A DNA stretch of 10,101 bases from an uncultured Clostridia bacterium. Lineage in GTDB: Bacteria > Bacillota > Clostridia > Christensenellales > Aristaeellaceae. The notes beneath the pieces are model-generated. The model had not been told where the DNA came from. It did not search any database and saw nothing but the letters and a program-made list of their open reading frames with translations. Positions 5,121 to 10,101 of this stretch are shown here, piece by piece. The first letter of the stretch is position 1. The number at the start of each line of letters is the position of its first letter. The stretch lies in assembly GCA_904420265.1 (NCBI GenBank), contig CAJFUU010000197.1, forward strand, positions 1-10,101, written 5' to 3'. The translations under genes were made by a program, and so were the position numbers.

Positions 5121-8100
5121 TCAGGCTATGGGTTGTGCCTGCATCTCAATGTGTTCAGGAATGCTGGGCAGCGAGAACCTTACAACGCCCTCGTCATCGG
5201 TTTCCAATTCCAGCGTTTCCTGTTCTCCGTTCGCCATCGTTACGCTAACCGTAACCGGTATGCGCTCGTAGCGGTAGGGATATTCGCTGTCCTCATCCTG
5301 GGCGGCCAGCGCGAGCGGATCTTGCCAGAGGCGCAGAAGCACTTCGCATGCGCCATCGAGCGCCGCCTCGGACACAACCGGAACGCCGTCCACAATGTCC
5401 GTTTGCGTCAACTGAAGGTTGACCTGCGCGGGCAACGCCCAAGCGAGGGGTTCCTCTGTTTCGGTTTCAGCCGCTATTTCTTCGGCCTCAACCGATGCCC
5501 CTGCCTCCTCTTCCTGCGGACGCTCCGCCTCCAGGCGCAGGCCACGGTAGACGTTTGCGTCCGCATCGGCATCCTTTGTCATCGTCAGTTCGATGCCAAA
5601 GTCCGCATTGAGCAGGTACAACTGCTCAGGCAGGTCGGGGTATTCGCCGCTGGCGCGCATTTCTGCAGCGAGCTGTTCACGATAGGCCGCATAGGCATCC
5701 TCAAGGATTCGCAGCGCCTCATCGGATACGATTATGCGCTCGTGCAGCGCGTAATTGAACGTTCCGTGAATCAGTGCAAATACGTCTTCGTACAGCGTCG
5801 GATCAAGTACCACGAAGTCGCCAAGCTGCTCCGTTTCAAAGGTGAGGAAGCCGTCCTCTACAATTCCACCGTAGAGCGCCACATCGCCGCTCGGGAAGAA
5901 GCCGAGCACCAGAAGCGGCATTCCCTCGTAGACCTCGTCCACCGGGAGGCTTACATCCACCGAGCCGAGCCAGGCCGGCACGCCGCTGGCGACGCGCAAG
6001 GCGACGCGATAGGCGGCGACCGCAGCCTTGCTTTCGAGCGCAGCGCGGGTTTCTTCGCCGACGAGTTTCTCCAGCGCTTCTTCCAGCAGCGCAGTCAAGT
6101 CGACCACGTCCAGCCAGGCGTCGCGATGGATAAGCTTTCCATGCACCGTCACGCCCGTTTCCTTATCCACAAGCGTGCGCTCAATGTAGATGGGCGCGCT
6201 CGCGTGGCGGTAACGGTTGATCCAGTAAACCCATCCATAGTTGGAATTGATGTTCACATCGCCGGAAACGATGATCTCCAGCGGGTCGTCTTCCTTGCCA
6301 ACATCGCCGTTTGCGTCGATGGTGAGATCATCCGCCTCGATCGGACCGCCCGTAACGCTGCCGTCCGCTTCGATATCCACATTGTCTCCCTTGATATGCC
6401 CTATATCGAGATTCTCGGAATCGTTGTGGATGTAGATATCCTCGCCTTCGGCGTCGATGTGGTCAACATCAATATGCAGCGGGTCGTCTTCCTTGCCAAT
6501 GTCGCCATCGGCTTTGATGTCAAGATCGTCCGCAATGATATTGGGCGCGTCTCCATTGTCGCCAGGAATTACGTCGCCATCTACGTCCAGATTTACATCG
6601 CCGCCGATCACGCTGTCAACAATCAGATCCTTGTCATTTTCGATGTGCACTTCTTCGCCCATGGCGGTCAGCTCATCCACCGAAACGCGAATCGGACGCT
6701 CCTCAGAGCCCACGTCTCCGCCAGTGGTGCTGATGTTCAAATCTCCCGTCACGATATCGCGCTCGCCTCCATCGCCGGCAGCCTGGATGTCTCCCAGGGC
6801 GTCGATGGAAACGTGCTCGCCTTCGATCGGGTTGAAGTTGACGTTGCCAGTGCTTTCAATGTCTACGCCATCCTTGGTCGGATCGCCGACGGTGACATCA
6901 ATCGTACCCGTCACATTCATGCCGAGCGCATTGTCTTCATCGCCGATTGCACCGCCCGCGTCGATGGTGAGATCACCGCCGGTGGTGATGGTGTCGCCGG
7001 CATTCTGCGCCTGTTCAAGCGCATCCTGGGCAACCTTTTCGAGCGCATCCGCAATGGCGGCCAGGCGGTCCGCTTCCCTCTGCGCCTCGTCGGCCGCGTC
7101 CTTGGCCACGTCGATCAGGTGCTCAATCTCATCCAGCGCATCCTGCCTGTCTTCCACCGCTTCCGTCAGTGCGTCAACATTTTCCTGCTGCTGCGCAATC
7201 TGGCCGGTGATCGCGTCGATTTGCTCCTGCGTAGCGTTCGGATCGTTTTCGAGCTGTTCGAGCTGCTCCTGCAGCGCTTCAAGCGTCTCCTGCGCCTCGG
7301 CCAGTTCCTCTCGTGTCGCTTCAAGCGCTTCTTCCGCAGCGGCCTTGCTCAGTTCCTGCTCCAGCCTGCCGCCTTCGCCGGCGTACTTCTCCAGAATATC
7401 CGCCTGGGCCTGCATGCTGTCGGCTTCGCTGCGCGCTTCTTCGGCTTCCTTCACAGCGTCGACTGCCTCGACAACCTTCTGCGCGTCATCCACGTCAGTC
7501 ACGTTGCCCGGAGAGACAAGCGTCATGTCGCCGCCGGTCGTGACCGAATCCAGAATCACATCGCCGTCCAGTTCCGTCACGTAGGCATCGCCCGCAGCGC
7601 TTACAGAAAGCGTACCATCGTTTTCGGAATCCGTATCCACCAGGATGGGCGTTTCTTCCGTACCGACGTCGCCGCCGAGCGCGCTCAGGTCAATGCTTCC
7701 GCCGGAAACCTGCGCTTCGTGGCCCAGAGGATCGCCTGCGACCAACGAGCCGGTTGCCGTAATATCGACGTCGCCGCCGGCGTAGATCGGCCCAATGACC
7801 AGATCCGTATCGGGATCGGAGTTGCTAAGGTCGATGTCGCCCACAGCGTCCGCGTTGACCTGGCCCTCGGCGGTGTCTGCCACCAAGTCGAGGTCGGCGC
7901 GATCGCTCAGGTTGATGTCGCCCTCAGCGCGCGCGGTGGTCGTGCCGTCCACGTCGATATCGAGGTATTCGTCGTTTGTGCCAATGGTTCCGCTTTCAGC
8001 GGTCAGGCTGGCGTCGCCGCCGGCAGTAAGGTTGCCCTGCGTGTCGCCATCTTCGCGTACATCCAGAATCGAACCGGGCGCGCTCAGGCTGGCGTCGCCG

Positions 8101-10101
8101 CCGGCCGAGACGTTGCCGATACCCATATCGCCGCTCGTTTCCGCAATGTTGATGTCCTCGCCGGCCGTCGCGTCGAGGCGGGTCGCCTCCTCGGGATAAT
8201 CCACGCGCAGCCAGTCGTACTTCAGTTCAATCTCCGCAACCCATTCGGTGACGGGGTTGCCGTTTTCGTCCAGCACCGGTTTTACAACTTCCTGCATCAG
8301 CGGCTGGCCGTTTTCATCCAGCATCGGGTTGCCGTCGTCGTCCAGCACCGGTTCGAGAACCGTTTCGGTCACTTCGCGCTCGACGAGGTGGATTATGTAG
8401 TTGCCATCTTCGTCCTTCGCAGGCTCAGTGACATTGCCCACCAGCGTCGGGCGGTTGGCCTGCTGCTCGGTGGTCACCGGGCGCTCGTCGCTGCCAATGG
8501 AACCGGAGGCGACCAGGTCGATCTCGCGCCCATAGACGTTGGGCGTATCGCTCTGCGCGCCGAGAATGTCGCCGTTCTCCGCGGTGATGCTCACATCGTT
8601 GCGCTCAGAATGCACATCGGCGGCGGTGAAGTTGCCCGTATCCTGGGTGATATTGATGTCGCCCTCGTTCCACATGTGCGTCTCGCCGAAGGATTCGCCG
8701 ATGGAAATGTTGAGCGCACGCGCCTCAGGATCTTCGGGTTCGGGCGTGGCCACATCTTCGTAACCCGCCTCGGCCCAGGCCTGCTCGAGAATCTCGAGAA
8801 TTTCTTCTTGCGTCAGCAGCCCGGCCAACACGTCTGCAAGGTCTTCCACCTTCCGGTCTGCAATGGCTTCCAGCAGCCACGCAGAGGCCACCTCGTCGGA
8901 AACGAGGCTGGTTTCCTCCTGCGTTTCGGGGTTAAGCTGTTTCACCGGAATCGCCGCGGCCAGCATATCGCCAAGCTGCGCGTATTCGGCATCGGCCAGC
9001 AACTGCCGGATCTGCTCAATCGTGACAGTCTCGCCGTCCGCCAACAGCGCTTCCAGCGTCGCCGGAGAAATTGTTCCTTCTTCAATTTGGCTTGCCAGCG
9101 CCTCGCCGCTGATGAGCGTCTGCCACGCCTCGCGCGCCAGGTCGGTGGTAATCCAATCGGTCAGTTCTTCGGCGGTCTGGTGCTCAATGAGAATTTCAAG
9201 GCTTTCACTGCCGCCGTCGGCCAGGAAATCGCCCGAAGCCATTTCGCCGTCCTCGGTGCGGCCGTCGCGGATGTCGGTGGCCGGACGCTTGCCGGCAAAG
9301 GCTTCGCCATCCAGGTCAACGCCGTCCAGGTGAATGTCGTCCGCCAGTTCGATGCGCACCGTCAGCGTTTCGGGTACGTCCACAATCAGGCGGCTGTCCG
9401 TCTTGCCGATGTCTTCGCCCGCCGAGAATGTCAGCGCGCTCTCGCCCTCAAGGCGAACGTAGCTTTCCGCGTCCTCGCCAAAGACGTTGCCGTCTGTACT
9501 GCGCAGGAACACATCGGCGTTCACGCCTTCAATCATGTCGATGGTGACATCCGTGCCGGCAAGGAAATCGAGCGTCGAATCGTTGATGTCGGCCTCTGGC
9601 ACGGTGATGGCCGCGTTGGCGTCAAAGTCCACCGTGGAGACATTGTCCGCATCGATGCGGTCAACGCTGATGTCGCCGCCTGCGTCGTAGATAACGTCGG
9701 AAGCGTCAGCCTCGATGGTGTCGCTTTCGATGTCCGTCCCCGCCGTGAGTTCCACGGTAGAGTCGTTTTCGGCGGTCACTTCAGTTGCCGTAATACCGCC
9801 GTCGGCATCGTAAGTGACTTCGGAAGCATCGGCCTTGATAGTGTCGCTTTCGATGTCCGTCCCCGCCGTGAGGTCCACGGTAGAGCCGTTCTCGGCGGTC
9901 ACTTCAGTTGCCGTAATACCGCCGTCGGTATCGTAAGTGACTTCGGAATCATCGGCTGTAATGGTATCAGTCTCGATGTCCGCTCCCGCCGTGAGTTCCA
10001 CCGTAGAGCCGTTCTCAGCGGTCACGTCGCTCGCCGCAATGCCGCCGTCGGCATCATAGGTAACTTCAGAAGCATCAGCCTTGATGGTGTCGCTTTCAAT
10101 A
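5121..10101 (-). CDS. Giant acidic repeat protein, probable secreted/surface adhesin-like (5' end outside window)
   Basis: One frame runs without a stop from the right edge to TGA at 5121-5123: at least 1659 residues. Numbering from the GTG codon at 10025 (not a claimed start; 25 codons precede it): 41-residue tandem repeats to ~115; beta-type sequence to ~250; helix-rich insert 270-424; beta repeats 438-845; coiled coil 846-1009; beta repeats 1011-1260; non-repetitive C-terminus 1261-1634. The beta repeats use GGD-x-x-I/L-x-A and G-D-I/V-G-x-E-D-x-P-L motifs like those of filamentous-haemagglutinin-type beta-helix adhesins (family resemblance, inferred). The protein is extremely rich in Asp, Glu, Gly and Thr, has about 25 Lys in 1634 residues and a single Cys (1560), as is common in exported proteins. 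No LPXTG, SLH, choline-binding or autotransporter barrel is visible at the C-terminus; the signal peptide, if any, is outside the window. Function is unknown. Confidence 0.8.
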   Translation of the reverse strand, partial: IESDTIKADASEVTYDADGGIAASDVTAENGSTVELTAGADIETDTITADDSEVTYDTDGGITATEVTAENGSTVDLTAGTDIESDTIKADASEVTYDADGGITATEVTAENDSTVELTAGTDIESDTIEADASDVIYDAGGDISVDRIDADNVSTVDFDANAAITVPEADINDSTLDFLAGTDVTIDMIEGVNADVFLRSTDGNVFGEDAESYVRLEGESALTFSAGEDIGKTDSRLIVDVPETLTVRIELADDIHLDGVDLDGEAFAGKRPATDIRDGRTEDGEMASGDFLADGGSESLEILIEHQTAEELTDWITTDLAREAWQTLISGEALASQIEEGTISPATLEALLADGETVTIEQIRQLLADAEYAQLGDMLAAAIPVKQLNPETQEETSLVSDEVASAWLLEAIADRKVEDLADVLAGLLTQEEILEILEQAWAEAGYEDVATPEPEDPEARALNISIGESFGETHMWNEGDINITQDTGNFTAADVHSERNDVSITAENGDILGAQSDTPNVYGREIDLVASGSIGSDERPVTTEQQANRPTLVGNVTEPAKDEDGNYIIHLVEREVTETVLEPVLDDDGNPMLDENGQPLMQEVVKPVLDENGNPVTEWVAEIELKYDWLRVDYPEEATRLDATAGEDINIAETSGDMGIGNVSAGGDASLSAPGSILDVREDGDTQGNLTAGGDASLTAESGTIGTNDEYLDIDVDGTTTARAEGDINLSDRADLDLVADTAEGQVNADAVGDIDLSNSDPDTDLVIGPIYAGGDVDITATGSLVAGDPLGHEAQVSGGSIDLSALGGDVGTEETPILVDTDSENDGTLSVSAAGDAYVTELDGDVILDSVTTGGDMTLVSPGNVTDVDDAQKVVEAVDAVKEAEEARSEADSMQAQADILEKYAGEGGRLEQELSKAAAEEALEATREELAEAQETLEALQEQLEQLENDPNATQEQIDAITGQIAQQQENVDALTEAVEDRQDALDEIEHLIDVAKDAADEAQREADRLAAIADALEKVAQDALEQAQNAGDTITTGGDLTIDAGGAIGDEDNALGMNVTGTIDVTVGDPTKDGVDIESTGNVNFNPIEGEHVSIDALGDIQAAGDGGERDIVTGDLNISTTGGDVGSEERPIRVSVDELTAMGEEVHIENDKDLIVDSVIGGDVNLDVDGDVIPGDNGDAPNIIADDLDIKADGDIGKEDDPLHIDVDHIDAEGEDIYIHNDSENLDIGHIKGDNVDIEADGSVTGGPIEADDLTIDANGDVGKEDDPLEIIVSGDVNINSNYGWVYWINRYRHASAPIYIERTLVDKETGVTVHGKLIHRDAWLDVVDLTALLEEALEKLVGEETRAALESKAAVAAYRVALRVASGVPAWLGSVDVSLPVDEVYEGMPLLVLGFFPSGDVALYGGIVEDGFLTFETEQLGDFVVLDPTLYEDVFALIHGTFNYALHERIIVSDEALRILEDAYAAYREQLAAEMRASGEYPDLPEQLYLLNADFGIELTMTKDADADANVYRGLRLEAERPQEEEAGASVEAEEIAAETETEEPLAWALPAQVNLQLTQTDIVDGVPVVSEAALDGACEVLLRLWQDPLALAAQDEDSEYPYRYERIPVTVSVTMANGEQETLELETDDEGVVRFSLPSIPEHIEMQAQPIA
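5124..6245 (-). other. Non-repetitive C-terminal region of the giant protein (residues 1261-1634)
   Basis: It begins abruptly with an aromatic patch, NYGWVYWINRYRH. Residues about 1355-1408 (DVSLPVDEVYEGMPLLVLGF, then DGFLTFETEQLGDFVVLD) resemble a surface-protein beta-sandwich that ends in 'F.t..lg.FvVl'. An acidic linker (about 1501-1526, mostly Glu/Ala) separates it from a final beta-rich part ending QPIA. No anchor, transmembrane helix or sorting motif is seen. Confidence 0.55.
6246..6995 (-). repeat. Adhesin-like beta-repeat region 2 (residues 1011-1260)
   Basis: Continuation of the repeat type before the coiled coil: TGGDLTIDAGGAIGDEDNAL, TGDLNISTTGGDVGSEERPI, GGDVNLDVDGDVI, DDLDIKADGDIGKEDDPL, DNVDIEADGSVTGG and DDLTIDANGDVGKEDDPL. 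The last units are the most regular, about 65-70 residues apart. Paired DNA copies of GTCGTCTTCCTTGCCAA are visible near 6285 and 6483. Confidence 0.65.
6999..7490 (-). other. Coiled-coil segment within the giant protein (residues 846-1009)
   Basis: About 164 residues are almost free of Gly, Pro and beta-type sequence and rich in Ala, Glu, Gln and Leu with heptad spacing, e.g. EALEATREELAEAQETLEAL and QEQIDAITGQIAQQQENVDA. One break (EQLENDPNATQEQ, about 924-935) could be the turn of an antiparallel hairpin. On both sides the sequence returns to the same GGD-type beta repeats. Confidence 0.8.
7491..8714 (-). repeat. Adhesin-like beta-repeat region 1 (residues 438-845)
   Basis: Degenerate short repeats: EGDINITQDTG, GSIGSDERPV, GEDINIAETSGDMG, AGGDASLSAPGSI, AGGDASLTAESGTIG, AGGDVDITATGSL, GGDVGTEETPI and TGGDMTLVSPGNV. 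Spacing and alternation fit a beta-helix. Inside it, residues 560-592 contain a different repeat, LDDDGNP/LDENGQP/LDENGNP, with the DNA 16-mer TCGTCCAGCACCGGTT at both 8266-8281 and 8338-8353. Confidence 0.65.
8754..9218 (-). other. Alpha-helical insert within the giant protein (residues 270-424)
   Basis: Between beta-type regions the composition switches to Leu/Ala/Glu-rich amphipathic helices, e.g. TAEELTDWITTDLAREAW, TIEQIRQLLADAEYAQLGDM, ASAWLLEAIADRKVEDLADV and LTQEEILEILEQAWAEAGYE. It ends in an acidic proline hinge, TPEPEDPEA. I do not recognise the domain. Confidence 0.6.
9664..10101 (-). repeat. 123-bp in-frame tandem repeats (41 residues each)
   Basis: Units at 9664-9786, 9787-9909, 9910-10032 and a partial unit from 10033 to the edge. 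Each encodes T-A-G-x-D-I-E-S-D-T-I, then A-D-x-S-E-V-T-Y-D-x-D-G-G-I, then T-A-T-E-V-T-A-E-N-x-S-T-V. Neighbouring units are about 85% identical in DNA by eye, with the leftmost unit more divergent. The array continues beyond the window. Likely stacked beta-strands. Confidence 0.92.

Noticed and set aside
4114..5271. A 385-codon open frame on the + strand across the gene-poor stretch
   Set aside because: GTG start without ribosome binding site, no domain-like pattern, reads through repeats and the terminator and ends inside the opposite-strand gene. Best explained as chance.
6457..7584. A 375-codon + strand frame opposite the giant gene
   Set aside because: Ser/Ala/Pro-rich sequence with no structure of its own; it mirrors the codon pattern of the Asp/Glu/Gly-rich - strand gene. 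Similar + strand frames at 7795-8199 and 8863-9333 are explained the same way.
9664..10101. CRISPR-like array
   Set aside because: The 123-bp units are contiguous, in frame and coding, with no spacers.

Overview
The window looks like a GC-rich, low-G+C-lineage-type bacterium, most plausibly a gut or anaerobic Clostridia/Bacillota member. The pointers are strong AGGAGG-type ribosome binding sites (positions 206-210 and 1638-1645), ATG starts, compact same-strand redox genes typical of Clostridia, and a giant, almost cysteine-free, very acidic repeat protein. The lineage call is inference and has only moderate support. No phage, transposase, CRISPR, tRNA or rRNA signal was seen.

Positions 1-3737 (+ strand) hold a run of small oxidoreductase-type genes: the 3' end of an aldo/keto reductase, a flavin reductase-like flavoprotein, a short-chain dehydrogenase (SDR) interrupted by an in-frame TGA and a 2-nt frameshift, an intact SDR, a carboxymuconolactone decarboxylase-family protein, and a single-domain RibD_C/dihydrofolate-reductase-like protein. 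Spacing suggests up to three co-transcribed pairs (AKR-flavin reductase, SDR-SDR, CMD-RibD_C), with hairpins in two of the gaps. A good intrinsic terminator at 3827-3865 closes the block. Together they look like an NAD(P)H/flavin-dependent reduction or detoxification cassette; no substrate can be named from sequence.

Positions 3866-5079 form a gene-poor, more AT-rich stretch. It starts with an almost perfect sigma-70-type promoter (TTGACA, 17-nt spacer, TATATT, 3897-3925) pointing right, yet no convincing protein follows. It contains a direct-plus-inverted repeat element (4558-4641), a weak T-tailed hairpin (4658-4677), a hairpin resembling the terminator further on (4822-4845), and a strong bidirectional terminator whose left arm lies in an 18-bp tandem duplication (5055-5115).

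Positions 5121-10101 (- strand) are one open reading frame running off the right edge: at least 1659 residues of a large, probably secreted or surface, protein. From N to C in the window: 41-residue tandem repeats (123-bp DNA repeats), beta-type repeats, an alpha-helical insert, FHA/adhesin-like beta repeats, a ~165-residue coiled coil, more beta repeats, and a ~375-residue non-repetitive C-terminal region with no recognisable cell-wall or outer-membrane anchor. It converges with the redox block.
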